Origin: Verrucomicrobiota bacterium | GTDB taxonomy: Bacteria; Verrucomicrobiota; Verrucomicrobiia; Opitutales; UBA953 | NCBI GenBank assembly: GCA_016871415.1 | Contig: VHDL01000002.1 | Coordinates: 1 to 64,000 of the forward strand | DNA length: 64,000 bases | Direction: 5' to 3' | Shown: piece by piece, positions 16,887 through 25,817 of the stretch | Position numbering within the stretch: position 1 is the stretch's first letter | How the letters are laid out: each line of letters begins with the position of its first letter | Notes under the pieces: generated by a model | The model's database searches: none | What the model was told of the DNA's origin: nothing | What the model saw: only the letters and a program-made list of their open reading frames with translations | Program-made: the position numbers and the translations under genes

Positions 16887-18167
16887 TCAAATCAGCATCG
16901 CCGTCGGCTCCTCCAGCGACTTCTTGAGCGCCTGGAGGAACTGGGCGGCCGTGGCCCCGTCGATTACGCGGTGATCGCCCGAGAGACCGAGCGTCATGCG
17001 CTGGCCCACGACGATGCGGTCATGCGCGTCGACCACCGGCTTCTTGAGCGTGGCGCCGACCGAGAGAATCGCGGCGTTGGGGACGTTGATGATGCCGAAG
17101 AATCCCGAGACCCCGAACATGCCGAGGTTCGTGACCGTGAAGGTCGAGCCCGACATCTCGGCGGGCGTGAGCTTCTTGGAGCGCGCCTTGCTGATGAGCG
17201 CCTTGGCGTCCGTGGCGATCTCGCGCAGCGACTTCGCGTGCGCGTCGCGAATGACCGGCGTCACCAGTCCGTCGTCGAGGGCTACCCCGAAGGACAGGTG
17301 CACCGCGCCGTGCTGGCGGATGCTCGTGCCCGCCCAGGAGCAGTTGACCGCGGGTACCTGGCGGAGCGCCTCCGCGGAGGCTTTCAGGATGAAGTCGTTG
17401 ACCGAGAGCTTGAGGGCGTCCTTGCCCTCCGCCTCGGCCAGCCGGCGGTTGATCGACTCGCGCATCGCCATCAGCGGGGCGGCGTCGACGTCCACCTCGA
17501 GGTAGAAGTGCGGCACCGTCACCTTAGACTCGAGCAGTCGGCGGGCGATCGTCTGGCGCATGCCACCGACCGCGAGGTCGCCGTCAGGCTGCACACCCTT
17601 GCCGTCGGAAGGCGGAGGCACCGTCACGTTGACCGGTCCCGAAGGCGCGGCGGGCAGCACGGCGGCTGCGGCGACGTCGCGGGCCACGACGCGTCCTCCC
17701 GGACCGGTGCCGGCGAGCGAGGCGGCGTTGAGCGCGGCCTTCTCGGCCATGCGTCGGGCGTAAGGGGAGACCTTGGCGCGTGAGCCGTCGGAGGCGGTGC
17801 GCACTGGAGCCGAACCGCCCGCCGGGGCCGGAGGCACGCAGGCGATGCCGGTCGTCTCAGGGATGGGCGGCGCGGTGACCTTGGGGGCCTCCTTGGGGGC
17901 GGGCGCGTCGGGCTCGGGGACCTTCTCGCCCTTCTTGCCGACGGCGAGGATCGGCGCGCCAACCGGCAGCTGGGTGCCGGCCGCGACGTAGATCTTGAGC
18001 ACCGTGCCGGGGACCGTGCAGGAGAGTTCCATCGTCGCCTTGTCCGTCTCGACCTCGCCGAGGATGTCGCCGAAGGCGACCTCCTGGCCCTCCTTCACGT
18101 TCCACTTCACAAGCGTGCCCACCGACATCGTGTCGGAGAGCTTGGGCATGTCTATGATTTCGGCCAT
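16887..18167 (-). CDS. pdhC: Pyruvate dehydrogenase complex E2, dihydrolipoamide acetyltransferase
   Basis: This 426-residue protein has one N-terminal lipoyl domain with the target lysine K43 in EVETDKATME. A Pro/Ala linker leads to a peripheral-subunit-binding domain (about 134-170, 'SPYARRMAEKAALNAASLAG'). A second linker leads to the catalytic acyltransferase domain (about 200-426), which ends with the active-site block 'GDHRVIDGATAAQFL'. It moves the acetyl group from E1 to CoA, making acetyl-CoA. It is the last gene of the E1alpha-E1beta-E2 set on the minus strand. No E3 (dihydrolipoyl dehydrogenase) is present in the window. Confidence 0.95.
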   Translation of the reverse strand: MAEIIDMPKLSDTMSVGTLVKWNVKEGQEVAFGDILGEVETDKATMELSCTVPGTVLKIYVAAGTQLPVGAPILAVGKKGEKVPEPDAPAPKEAPKVTAPPIPETTGIACVPPAPAGGSAPVRTASDGSRAKVSPYARRMAEKAALNAASLAGTGPGGRVVARDVAAAAVLPAAPSGPVNVTVPPPSDGKGVQPDGDLAVGGMRQTIARRLLESKVTVPHFYLEVDVDAAPLMAMRESINRRLAEAEGKDALKLSVNDFILKASAEALRQVPAVNCSWAGTSIRQHGAVHLSFGVALDDGLVTPVIRDAHAKSLREIATDAKALISKARSKKLTPAEMSGSTFTVTNLGMFGVSGFFGIINVPNAAILSVGATLKKPVVDAHDRIVVGQRMTLGLSGDHRVIDGATAAQFLQALKKSLEEPTAMLI

Positions 18168-18190
18168 CGGTAGATTGGTCGGGCCCCGCC

Positions 18191-19183
18191 TTAGGCGAGG
18201 ACCTTGAGCGCCTCGGCAACGACGCGGGCGGGGTTGGGAATCTGCTGGTCCTCGAGACGCTTGCAGTAGATCTGCGGGGCGTCGACCGACGACACGCGGT
18301 GAATCGGCGCGTCGAGCTCGTCGAAGGCGCGGGACTGGATTAGGTAGGCGATCTGCGCGTCGACGCCGCAGAACGGCTTGTTCTCCTCCACGAGGAGCAC
18401 GCGGTGCGTCTTGCGGACCGAGGCAAGGACTGTCTCCTCGTCGAGCGGACGGATGGAACGCAGGTCCACCACCTCGACGCTCACGCCGTGCTCCGACTCG
18501 AGAATCTCGGCGGCCTTGAGCGACGTGATGACCGCGCGCCCGTGGGCTACGATGGTCAGGTCATCGCCCGCCCGCTTCACGTCGGCAACGCCGAGCGGCA
18601 CGACGTAGTCGTCCTCGGGCACCTCGCCCTTGTCGTTGTAGAGGATGGTGTTCTCCATCACGTAGACCGGGTCGTTGTCGCGGATGGCGGCCTTCATGAG
18701 CCCCTTGGCGTCGTAAGGCGTGGCCGGGCAGACCACCTTGATACCGGGGTGCGAGGCCAGGACGGCCTCGGGCGTGTGGGAGTGCGTGGCGCCGACGTTG
18801 GTGCCGCCGTTGGCCGGGCCGCGGATGACGATCGGGCAGTTGATGAGCCCGCCGGACATGTAGCGGATGTTGCCCGCGTTGTTCACGATTTGGTCGAGGG
18901 CGACGTAGGAGAACGACCAGAACATCAGCTCCATCACCGGACGGATGCCGAGCATCGAAGCGCCGATGCCGAGGCCGATAAAGCCCGCCTCCGAGATGGG
19001 AGTGTCCACGACGCGCTTCGGGCCGAACTCTTTGAGGAGACCCTCGGTCACCTTGTAGGCGCCGTTGAACTGGGCCACCTCCTCGCCCATGAGCACGACT
19101 TTCTCGTCGCGTCGGAGCTCTTCGCGCATCGCGGCGCGGAGCGCCTCGCGGTAGGACATGACGGGCATCGGAGGATTATTCAA
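18191..19183 (-). CDS. pdhB: Pyruvate dehydrogenase E1 component, beta subunit
   Basis: The protein has 330 residues. Landmarks of the E1beta transketolase-like fold are 'SYREALRAAMREELRRDEKV', 'MGEEVAQFNGAYKVTEGL', 'VDTPISEAGFIGLGIG', 'GGTNVGATHSH' and 'DLRSIRPLDEETV'. With E1alpha it forms the thiamine-diphosphate-dependent decarboxylase that oxidises pyruvate and acetylates the lipoyl group of E2. Its start overlaps the end of pdhA by 8 bp, so translational coupling is likely. The E2 gene starts 23 bp beyond its stop. Confidence 0.95.
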   Translation of the reverse strand: MNNPPMPVMSYREALRAAMREELRRDEKVVLMGEEVAQFNGAYKVTEGLLKEFGPKRVVDTPISEAGFIGLGIGASMLGIRPVMELMFWSFSYVALDQIVNNAGNIRYMSGGLINCPIVIRGPANGGTNVGATHSHTPEAVLASHPGIKVVCPATPYDAKGLMKAAIRDNDPVYVMENTILYNDKGEVPEDDYVVPLGVADVKRAGDDLTIVAHGRAVITSLKAAEILESEHGVSVEVVDLRSIRPLDEETVLASVRKTHRVLLVEENKPFCGVDAQIAYLIQSRAFDELDAPIHRVSSVDAPQIYCKRLEDQQIPNPARVVAEALKVLA

Positions 19184-20282
19184 AGATGATGGTGCCGCGC
19201 GAGGAGGTGTCCGGGCCCCGGTTGTCCTCCTCCCAGTAGATGTCCTTGGTCACGTCGGCTGGGGTCGGGTCGGGGGATTCGTCGGCGAACTTGGCGGCCG
19301 CGTCGGCCTCCTCCATGGCGGCCTCGTTGATGGCTTTGGCCTTTTGCGGCGTGAGGACCTTCTCGGCGATCAGCTCCTTTTCAAAGAGCAGGACTGGGTC
19401 CTTCTGTTCGCGGTACTCCTTGATCTCCTCCTTGTCGCGGTAGGTCTTGTCCGGGTCGGCCATCGAATGACCGTAGTAGCGGTAGGTGAAGATCTCGAGG
19501 ACCGTGGGCTTCGACTCCTCGTGGGCGCGGCGCAGCGCGACGGCGGCGCGGGCGCGCACCTCGTACACGTCGTGTCCGTTGACCACGTCCCACGCCATGC
19601 CGTAGCCTTCCGCTCGTTTGGCGAGGCAGCCCGGGTGGGCCGTGGACCGCTCCTGCGAGGTCCCCATCGAGTAGCCGTTGTTCTCGATCACGAAGATGAC
19701 GGGCAGGTCCCAGAGGGCGGCGAGATTGTAGGCCTCATGGACCGCGCCCTGGTTGACCGCGCCGTCTCCCATGTAACAGATGCACGAGCCCTTGCGGCCG
19801 AGGTATTTGACCGCGTAGGCGAGCCCGGTGCCCAGGGGGGCTTGGCCGCCAACGATGCCGTGGCCGCCCCAGAAGTTCTTGTCGGGAGCGAAGTAGTGCA
19901 TCGAGCCGCCCTTGCCCTTGGAGCATCCCGTGACCTTGCCCGTCAGCTCGGCCATGCACTCGTTCATGCTCATGCCCACCATGAGGGCGTGACCGTGGTC
20001 GCGGTAGCCCGTGATCAAGTGGTCATCCTTGCCCAGCAGCGAGATTGTGCCGGCGGCCACCGCCTCCTGGCCGATGTAAAGATGGAGGAAGCCGCCGATC
20101 TTACCCTGCTGGTAGACCCGGATGCAGCGCTGCTCGAAATGGCGAATGCGGGCCATTTTAGTGTAGAGTGCTACCTTTTCGGCCTTGGACATGCCGGCGT
20201 TCACGGGGTTTTTGGCGTACTCCGACGGTCCGGCGGGCCGTTTGAGGGACTCGGGGTGGGTGAGGACTGCGGGCTTGGCCAC
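19176..20282 (-). CDS. pdhA: Pyruvate dehydrogenase E1 component, alpha subunit
   Basis: This E1alpha subunit has 368 residues from the preferred GTG start at 20282 (MAKPAVLTHPE...). The frame is open to a TTG at 20330, and an ATG lies near residue 31 (MSKAEKVALY), so the exact start is uncertain. The ThDP motif is 'GDGAVNQGAVHEAYNLAALW' ending in ENN. 'RHFEQRCIRVYQQGKIGGF' and 'YRYYGHSMADPDKTYR' (phosphorylation-loop region) are typical. The palindrome GGCGGG-TT-CCCGCC (20309-20322) lies just upstream. The gene heads the pdhABC operon and is divergent from ptsH. Confidence 0.93.
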   Translation of the reverse strand: MAKPAVLTHPESLKRPAGPSEYAKNPVNAGMSKAEKVALYTKMARIRHFEQRCIRVYQQGKIGGFLHLYIGQEAVAAGTISLLGKDDHLITGYRDHGHALMVGMSMNECMAELTGKVTGCSKGKGGSMHYFAPDKNFWGGHGIVGGQAPLGTGLAYAVKYLGRKGSCICYMGDGAVNQGAVHEAYNLAALWDLPVIFVIENNGYSMGTSQERSTAHPGCLAKRAEGYGMAWDVVNGHDVYEVRARAAVALRRAHEESKPTVLEIFTYRYYGHSMADPDKTYRDKEEIKEYREQKDPVLLFEKELIAEKVLTPQKAKAINEAAMEEADAAAKFADESPDPTPADVTKDIYWEEDNRGPDTSSRGTIIFE

Positions 20283-20432
20283 GGCGGTGGGTGTTCCGCT
20301 CGATTGGAGGCGGGTTCCCGCCAAGGTCAAGCGAACCCCCTTACCCCCCTTATTTGCCTTGACCCTCCTTGCCTCCGAACTCCCTTTTCGCTCTACTCAT
20401 AAAGGCCGCAAAGCCGCTTATTGACCCTTTTC

Positions 20433-20720
20433 ATGGAAGATTCCCCAGAGGCCAAGGCCCGCGAGTTCACCGTTCAGAACCGGATGGGCATCCATACCCG
20501 GCCGGCCGCCCAGATCGTCCGCCTAGCCAACCGTTTCCCCGAGGTCGAGGTGACCGTCTTCAAGGACGACGAGTCCGTAAACGGGAAGTCGATCATGGGC
20601 CTCATGATGCTCGCCGCCGGTCAGGGGTCGCGGCTCCGTTTCTCTGCCAAGGGCAAGGAGGCGACGGCCCTGCTGGACGAGATGGACGCCTTGTTTGCTA
20701 GGAAATTTGATGAATCCTGA
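20433..20720 (+). CDS. ptsH: HPr family phosphocarrier protein
   Basis: This 95-residue protein has the phosphorylatable H21 in 'GIHTRPAAQIV' and the regulatory-serine region 'VNGKSIMGLMML' (S53, equivalent to Ser46). The N-terminus is about 6 residues longer than in E. coli HPr. HPr carries phosphate from enzyme I to PTS components or, in many non-PTS bacteria, serves regulation through HPr kinase. Neither enzyme I nor HPr kinase is in this window. The ATG at 20433 was preferred over an upstream TTG. The next gene overlaps its 3' end by 11 bp, which suggests coupling. Confidence 0.93.
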   Translation: MEDSPEAKAREFTVQNRMGIHTRPAAQIVRLANRFPEVEVTVFKDDESVNGKSIMGLMMLAAGQGSRLRFSAKGKEATALLDEMDALFARKFDES

Positions 20721-21921
20721 CGTGAGACCCCTGCTCGCCTGCCTCTGCCTTCTTTCCGGCCTCTGCCTGCGTGCGGCGGATGCCAAGCCGTCGGCTCCGC
20801 CGCCCGTGCCCGACAACGAAATCCCGTCCCTCCTCAGCCGTACGGAGCTCTCCGAGTGGGGCAGCGCCCTGCGGCAGGTCCAGCTCGGCGAGGAGCGCGT
20901 CAGGCAGGGCAACAGCATCATCGCCTCGGCCGCCATCAATCGCAACACCCAGGGAGCCTTCGCGGAGACGCCCGAGCAGGTGAAGGCCCGTGGACAGAAG
21001 CTCGTCAATGAAGGCACCGAGCAGATCCGTCGCGCCCAGCCCTCCATCCTTAAGTTGCGCGCGGTCGCGGCCGCCAAGAAGGCCGACCTGACCAAACCCG
21101 TGGTGCATGAGGCCGAAGTGCCCGTCCATGGCTGGATCATGGCCTCCTCCCTGTCCGCCGTCCGTCTCCAGAAGGCGGCGCGTGACGGCGGCTTCAAGCA
21201 TGTCCATTTCCTCGGCGCCTCCGTGTTCGCCAACGGCAAGGCCGTCCGCTCCGTCGCCATCGGCGACTCCCTTCGCGCTGCATGGGAGAAGGCCGATTCG
21301 AAGTCGCTCTCTCCCGTGCCCGCTGGCGGCTACGCCTACTTCGCCCCGCCTTCCGGAGAAGGGCCCTCCGCGTTCTCCGCCAAGCTCGACCCCGCCGCCA
21401 CCCCGCGCACGGTGGCCCTGCTCTGGGCGGAGGTCTTCCCTCTGGCCCCGGACGGCTCCGCCGGACTCCTCTTCGTGCGGCTGGCCGACGCCTTCACCTC
21501 GCGCGTCGTCGCTTCTGAAGCCTTCCTGACTAGCGTCGGTCCGGCCGATGCCCCCATGAAGGAGTACGGCGTGCGTCTTACGCTGGCCGACGCGCGCAGC
21601 TTCATCCCGCGTCTGGCCGCCTCGGGCGACTGGTTGCTGGCCTACGACCGGGCTTCTCCCGCCCTGGGCTCCGCGCTCCTCCGTCATCTCTGCGTGCGCA
21701 ACGGACGGATCGCCGTCGGCTCAAGCCTTCCTGCGGCCGCCGTGATTGGCGGCGCGGACGCGCCCTCCCTCGACGGCGCGCGCGCGACCTGGAGCGTCGC
21801 CTCCCTCGTCTCCTCCCGACTTAGCCGCTCCTTCCGCGTCTCCGGCGGCGCCGGGGCCGACCTGGTTTCCGTCGGAGACCTGGAACTGCGCGTCAGCGAG
21901 CCCCCCGCCGCCAAGAAGTGA
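20710..21921 (+). CDS. Exported protein of unknown function
   Basis: This 403-residue protein with a signal peptide (about 1-20, ending LRAADA) is not recognised. Residues 40-115 look helical and Gln/Arg/Glu-rich ('ALRQVQLGEERVRQGNSII'). The remaining 280 residues look like mixed alpha/beta sequence, with 'FLGASVFANGKAVRSVAIG', 'GGYAYFAPPSG' and 'VAVIGG'-like segments but no known catalytic motif. Its start lies inside the last 11 bp of ptsH in a different frame, so it is probably co-translated with HPr. The mature domain would be periplasmic. Confidence 0.75.
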   Translation: MNPDVRPLLACLCLLSGLCLRAADAKPSAPPPVPDNEIPSLLSRTELSEWGSALRQVQLGEERVRQGNSIIASAAINRNTQGAFAETPEQVKARGQKLVNEGTEQIRRAQPSILKLRAVAAAKKADLTKPVVHEAEVPVHGWIMASSLSAVRLQKAARDGGFKHVHFLGASVFANGKAVRSVAIGDSLRAAWEKADSKSLSPVPAGGYAYFAPPSGEGPSAFSAKLDPAATPRTVALLWAEVFPLAPDGSAGLLFVRLADAFTSRVVASEAFLTSVGPADAPMKEYGVRLTLADARSFIPRLAASGDWLLAYDRASPALGSALLRHLCVRNGRIAVGSSLPAAAVIGGADAPSLDGARATWSVASLVSSRLSRSFRVSGGAGADLVSVGDLELRVSEPPAAKK

Positions 21922-21924
21922 TTT

Positions 21925-22500
21925 TCACTTCCTGCGGACCGCGCGGAGCGAGGCCTCGGTGTCCCGGCGGATGCGCTTGATTCTGGAGGCGGCCAGGAGC
22001 ACGTCGGGTCCGGCCATTCGGTCAATGAACAGCACGCCCTGGCAATGGTCGTGCTCATGCTGCAAGCAGCGCGCCAGCAGACCCGAGCATTCCAACACGT
22101 GGGGCGCGCCGTCGGCGTCTCGGTAGCGCACAGTCGCGCGTTCGACGCGCGCCACCGACCCGCGCACGCCTGGGAAGGAGAGGCAGCCCTCATCATAGCG
22201 CAGCGCCTCGCCCTCGGGCACGGAGACCTCCGCGTTGGCCAGCACCATGGGCATGATGCGAGCGAGATCCTCCTCCCGTCCGTCCAGGACCGGCCTCGAC
22301 TCCGCATCCCGCACGTCGAGCACGAAGAGCTGCAGCGGCAATCCGACCTGCGGAGCGGCCAGCCCGATGCCCTTGGCCGCGCGCATCGTCTCGAGCATCG
22401 TCTCGCCGAGCGCGCGGAGCGGCGCGCCGAACTCGCGCACTGGCTCGCCCTTGGTGCGCAGCACCGGGTCGCCGTAAAGCCTGATGGGCAGCGAGGCCAT
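21925..22500 (-). CDS. def: Peptide deformylase
   Basis: This 191-residue metalloprotease removes the formyl group from the initiator methionine of nascent proteins. All three motifs are present: GIGLAAPQVG (motif 1), EGCLSFPG with the metal cysteine (motif 2) and HEHDHCQGVLF (HExxH-type motif 3). The ATG at 22500 starts at 'MASLPIRLYGDPVLR', the standard N-terminus. The frame continues upstream but only as a shadow of the neighbouring gene. Only one base separates it from the stop of the HTH gene, indicating an operon. No methionyl-tRNA formyltransferase gene follows, unlike in many bacteria. Confidence 0.96.
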   Translation of the reverse strand: MASLPIRLYGDPVLRTKGEPVREFGAPLRALGETMLETMRAAKGIGLAAPQVGLPLQLFVLDVRDAESRPVLDGREEDLARIMPMVLANAEVSVPEGEALRYDEGCLSFPGVRGSVARVERATVRYRDADGAPHVLECSGLLARCLQHEHDHCQGVLFIDRMAGPDVLLAASRIKRIRRDTEASLRAVRRK

Positions 22501-22501
22501 G

Positions 22502-23017
22502 TCAGTCCTCGGGCGAGTAGTCTCCCCGTTCGCAGGCGCGGATGAATCCCTCGGCGCGCTTGCGGAGCGCGTCCCAGCGCCCGCGGAGCTCCTGCGCCTC
22601 CGCTCCGGAGATGCGGTGGTCCTCGACGGCGTCCGCCAGTTCCGTGATGACCAGGCTAAACTCGCGCACCAGGGAGTTCGCCGCCCGGGAGAGCTCGGGG
22701 GCGCGGGCTTCCGTCTCCTCAGGCGAGAAATGCCCGCCTGCTCGCTGCGCGAACCAGTCGGCGACGCGCAGGTCGCCGGTGGCCTCGAGCAGGATCGCGG
22801 CCCGCTCGAGCGGATTGGGCTGGCCGCTGCCGTGCGCGCTGGGCTCCCGCCACTTGTAGAGCATCGAGGTGGACACGCCCAGCGCCTTGGCGACTTCGGC
22901 ATGGGCGTCGGACTGGCGTCCTTCAGCCCGCGCCCCCAGGTGCAGCAGGGCCTCCCGCACCACTTCGTGCGCGGGCTTCACGTGCTTGCTCCTCTCGCCT
23001 CTCGGTTTGCCGGCCAT
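22502..23017 (-). CDS. Putative helix-turn-helix DNA-binding protein
   Basis: The protein has 171 residues from the ATG at 23017 (MAGKPRGERSKHVKP); ATG 23047 would add 10 residues. The segment 'AEVAKALGVSTSMLYKWREP' (about residues 40-60) is a clear helix-turn-helix of the phage-CII/transposase-orfA style. The C-terminal part (about 95-171) is predicted helical and acidic ('LVREFSLVITELADAVEDH'). It may be a regulator, but the target is unknown. It directly precedes def with one base between, which suggests a link to translation quality or simply transcriptional convenience. Confidence 0.7.
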   Translation of the reverse strand: MAGKPRGERSKHVKPAHEVVREALLHLGARAEGRQSDAHAEVAKALGVSTSMLYKWREPSAHGSGQPNPLERAAILLEATGDLRVADWFAQRAGGHFSPEETEARAPELSRAANSLVREFSLVITELADAVEDHRISGAEAQELRGRWDALRKRAEGFIRACERGDYSPED

Positions 23018-23135
23018 CCCCGCAGGATGGGGCTCCTCGCCGCCCATCGCAAGCGGCTTGCGGCGTTACAGGCACCGCCGTCTTTTGTAGTCCCGAGGTT
23101 CAGAAAAGGGTGGATGCCCCGTGCTCCCCCCGCCT

Positions 23136-23621
23136 ATGCTCACGGATATGGAAGAGACCGCATCCCTCGCGCTTGCCTGGACCTTGCTCGCCGCCGGACT
23201 CGTGCTCATCGCCGCCGAGTTCCTGCTGCCCACCGTCTTCATCGGCTTCGTCGGCGCGGCTGTCTCCTTCGCCGGCATCTGGCTGTCGGCCTCGGCCGGG
23301 GCCGGGTCCTGCCTCCTTTTCTGCCTCGTCTTCGTCGTCGCTCTGGCCGCGGAGTTCCTGCTGTTCCGACGCTTACTGCGCGCGGCACCCATCACCAACC
23401 GAGCGGAGAACCAAGGCGCCGCCGTCCCGGCCGCCTCCGGTTACGCGCTGTTCGTGGGTCGTCAGGCCCGCACCCTCACCATCCTCGCCCCTTCGGGCGC
23501 GATCGAGATTGACGGCCGGCGCGTCGAGGCCTTCTCGGCCGACGGCTACGTCGACCGTGGCGCCGCCGTCGTCGTGACCGAGGCGACCGCCGGTCGCGTC
23601 ACCGTCCGCCTCACCCGCTGA
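23136..23621 (+). CDS. NfeD-like membrane protein
   Basis: The protein has 161 residues from ATG 23136; ATG 23148 is an alternative. Two or three membrane helices fill residues 10-80 ('[19 protein letters not shown]', then '[17 protein letters not shown]' and '[17 protein letters not shown]'). A short soluble beta domain at the C-terminus (about 95-161, '[15 protein letters not shown]' to '[15 protein letters not shown]') is the OB-fold NfeD domain. NfeD proteins pair with flotillins, and floA starts 11 bp downstream. Together they would organise membrane microdomains. Confidence 0.88.
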   Translation: MLTDMEETASLALAWTLLAAGLVLIAAEFLLPTVFIGFVGAAVSFAGIWLSASAGAGSCLLFCLVFVVALAAEFLLFRRLLRAAPITNRAENQGAAVPAASGYALFVGRQARTLTILAPSGAIEIDGRRVEAFSADGYVDRGAAVVVTEATAGRVTVRLTR

Positions 23622-23632
23622 ACATTCCTCCC

Positions 23633-24646
23633 ATGCCTCCCACCCTGACCATCCTGGCCTACGTGGCCGTCGGCGCCCTGCTGCTGCTGGTGCTGTTCTT
23701 ACTCTCTTTCCTCGCCGTCTGGGTGAGGGCGCGGCTCGCCGGGGCCGAGGTCGGCGTCTTCGAGCTGGTGGGCATGCGCCTGCGCGGCGTGCCCTACTCG
23801 GTGATCGTCGACGCGAAGATCGCGGCGACCAAGGCCGGCCTTCCCCTGGAGATCGACCGGCTCGACGCCCACTTCCTCGCCGGCGGCAACGTCGTGCAGA
23901 CGGTGCAGGCGCTCATCGCCGCCCAGAAGGCCGGCCTTGAGCTCGACTGGAACCACGCCTGCGCCATCGACATCGCGACCCGCGGCACGAACAAGTCCGT
24001 CCTCGAGGCCGTGCTCACCAGCGTCAGCCCCAAGGTGATCGACTGTCCGAATCCCGCCAGCGGCCGCGTGACCATCGACGCCGTCGCCAAGGACGGCATC
24101 CAGGTGAAGGTCAAGGCGCGCGTGACCGTGCGCACCAGCCTCTCGCGCTTCGTGGGCGGCGCGCAGGAGGAGACGATCGTCGCGCGCGTCGGCGAAGGCA
24201 TCGTGACCACCATCGGCTCCTCGGACTCCTACAAGCACGTGCTGGAGAATCCGGACCGCATCTCCAAGACCGTCCTCGCGCGCGGCCTCGACGACGGCAC
24301 GGCCTACCAGATCATCTCCATCGACATCGCGGACGTCGACGTCGGCGACAACGTCGGCGCGATGCTCCAGGAGGCGCAGGCCCAGGCGAACAAGAACATG
24401 GCGCAGGCCCAGGCCGAGATCCGTCGCGCCGCGGCCGTCGCGCTCGAGCAGGAGATGCGCGCCCGCGTCGAGGAGATGCGCGCCCGCGTCGTCGAGGCCG
24501 AGGCCAAGGTGCCCGAGGCCCTCGCCGAGGCGCTGCGCACCGGCAAGATCGGCTACATGGACTACCAGCGTCTGCAGAACCTGCAGGCCGACACCGACAT
24601 GCGCAAGGGCATCGCCGGCGAAGGCGGAGCCGCGCCCAAGGCTTGA
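23633..24646 (+). CDS. floA: Flotillin-like protein FloA
   Basis: This 337-residue protein has an N-terminal membrane hairpin (about 5-32), a band-7/SPFH-like domain (about 40-210) and a coiled-coil C-terminal region rich in EA repeats (about 235-300, '[19 protein letters not shown]', '[18 protein letters not shown]'). The terminal '[21 protein letters not shown]' is a hallmark of the YqfA/FloA group. Flotillins scaffold lipid domains at the inner face of the membrane. It forms an operon with the NfeD-like gene and with the small membrane protein whose TTG overlaps its stop. Confidence 0.95.
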   Translation: MPPTLTILAYVAVGALLLLVLFLLSFLAVWVRARLAGAEVGVFELVGMRLRGVPYSVIVDAKIAATKAGLPLEIDRLDAHFLAGGNVVQTVQALIAAQKAGLELDWNHACAIDIATRGTNKSVLEAVLTSVSPKVIDCPNPASGRVTIDAVAKDGIQVKVKARVTVRTSLSRFVGGAQEETIVARVGEGIVTTIGSSDSYKHVLENPDRISKTVLARGLDDGTAYQIISIDIADVDVGDNVGAMLQEAQAQANKNMAQAQAEIRRAAAVALEQEMRARVEEMRARVVEAEAKVPEALAEALRTGKIGYMDYQRLQNLQADTDMRKGIAGEGGAAPKA

Positions 24647-24996
24647 GCGCGCTCCTCATCAAGCTCGCGGTCCTCGTCATCGGGGGGCTCATCTACGGCG
24701 CGATCAAGCGCGCCGCCGAGGCGCCGGCTTCCGTGCCGCCTCCTCTGCCGGCTCCCCGTGCGCCCTACCGTCCGCGCCGGCGGTCCGCGCCTTCCTCAGC
24801 CGCCCGCGCGGAGAAGGCGGAGTCCGTTCCGTTCGTTCCGGCGTCCGTCGCGGCCCCCGTCCGGGCGCCCGCCGTCGTCGTGGAGCCCCGCCGCCGGCCC
24901 CGTTTCCATTTCGCGGACGCGGCGGATCTCCGCCGGGCTTTCGTGGCCTCGGAAATTCTCGGCCGCCCCGTCTCGATACGGGAGCCTAGGATCTGA
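24643..24996 (+). CDS. Small membrane-anchored protein of unknown function
   Basis: This 117-residue protein starts at TTG 24643, overlapping the floA stop by 4 bp (TTGA). One membrane helix (about 3-20, '[18 protein letters not shown]') is followed by a Pro/Arg-rich disordered stretch (about 28-85). A short conserved-looking end follows ('[19 protein letters not shown]', then '[11 protein letters not shown]'). The tail resembles small Opitutae proteins found after flotillin genes, but I do not recognise a family. Tight overlap suggests a FloA partner. The TTG start and low complexity lower confidence. Confidence 0.6.
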   Translation: MSALLIKLAVLVIGGLIYGAIKRAAEAPASVPPPLPAPRAPYRPRRRSAPSSAARAEKAESVPFVPASVAAPVRAPAVVVEPRRRPRFHFADAADLRRAFVASEILGRPVSIREPRI

Positions 24997-25004
24997 CTGC
25001 GGAT

Positions 25005-25817
25005 TCAGCGTACGCGGGCGAAGAGCCGCGCGAGGAGGTAGGGGAGCGAACAGCCGAGCACGATGCCGGCTCCCGACGGCACGCCCTCGAAGTGGTAGGA
25101 GAGCAGCAGCCCCGCGGCTCCGCCGGACACCGCGCAGGCCACCGCCCAGCCCATCGCGCCCGCCAGGCTGCGCCCGAGCAGCACGCCGGTCGCGGCGGGC
25201 AGCACCAGCAGGGCGGTGGTGAGCAGCGCGCCGAGCAGGCGCACGCAGGCGACCGCTCCCAGCGCCACGAGGGCCAGCAGCACCGTCCGCAGCAGCGCCG
25301 GCCGGGCCCCGAGCAGCCGGGCGTATTCTTCATCGAAGGAGGCCAGCTCGAGTTCCTTGTGCAGGACGCGCAGCGCGAGCAGGATCAGCGTCGAGGTGGC
25401 GCCGACCGCGGCCAGGTCCTCCGGCCCCACCGAGACCACGCTGCCGAAGAGCAGGCCTCCGTAGTCCCTCCACGCGTGAGCTTGCTGCATGAGCGCCACG
25501 CCCGCGGCCAGCATCACGGAGAGCATCACACCGATCGCGGTGTCCTCGCTCACCTCCTTGCGCGAGGCCAGCCAGGCCGCACCCGCCGCGGTGAGCAGCG
25601 CCGCGGCCAGCGCGCCGAGGTAAGGTGAGATCCCGAGCAGGACGGCCCCGGTGATGCCAGGTAGGATGGAATGCGTGAGCGCCATGCTGACGAAGGCCAT
25701 GCGGCGCAGGATGACGTAGACTCCCAGGCAGGCACAGGCTGCGCCGCCGAGCGTCAGCGCGACGAGCGCGCGGAGGAAGAAATCCTCCGACAGCGGCTGG
25801 GTGAGGAATTCAAGCAT
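25005..25817 (-). CDS. znuB: Metal ABC transporter permease (ZnuB/MntB family)
   Basis: This 270-residue integral membrane protein of the ABC-3 family has seven or more hydrophobic segments. Family landmarks are 'FLRALVALTLGGAACACLGVY', 'FVSMALTHSILPGITGAVLL' (the coupling region near the N-terminus) and 'DEEYARLLGARP'. It forms the channel of a zinc or manganese importer with the ATPase (25810-26580) and the binding protein (26577-27428). The start overlaps the ATPase stop by 8 bp. Metal choice cannot be read from the permease. Zinc is favoured by the neighbouring genes and the operator. Confidence 0.92.
   Translation of the reverse strand: MLEFLTQPLSEDFFLRALVALTLGGAACACLGVYVILRRMAFVSMALTHSILPGITGAVLLGISPYLGALAAALLTAAGAAWLASRKEVSEDTAIGVMLSVMLAAGVALMQQAHAWRDYGGLLFGSVVSVGPEDLAAVGATSTLILLALRVLHKELELASFDEEYARLLGARPALLRTVLLALVALGAVACVRLLGALLTTALLVLPAATGVLLGRSLAGAMGWAVACAVSGGAAGLLLSYHFEGVPSGAGIVLGCSLPYLLARLFARVR

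Noticed and set aside
18404-20402. Long plus-strand frames opposite the pdhA and pdhB genes
   Set aside because: They mirror strongly conserved pyruvate dehydrogenase genes and show no recognisable motif of their own.
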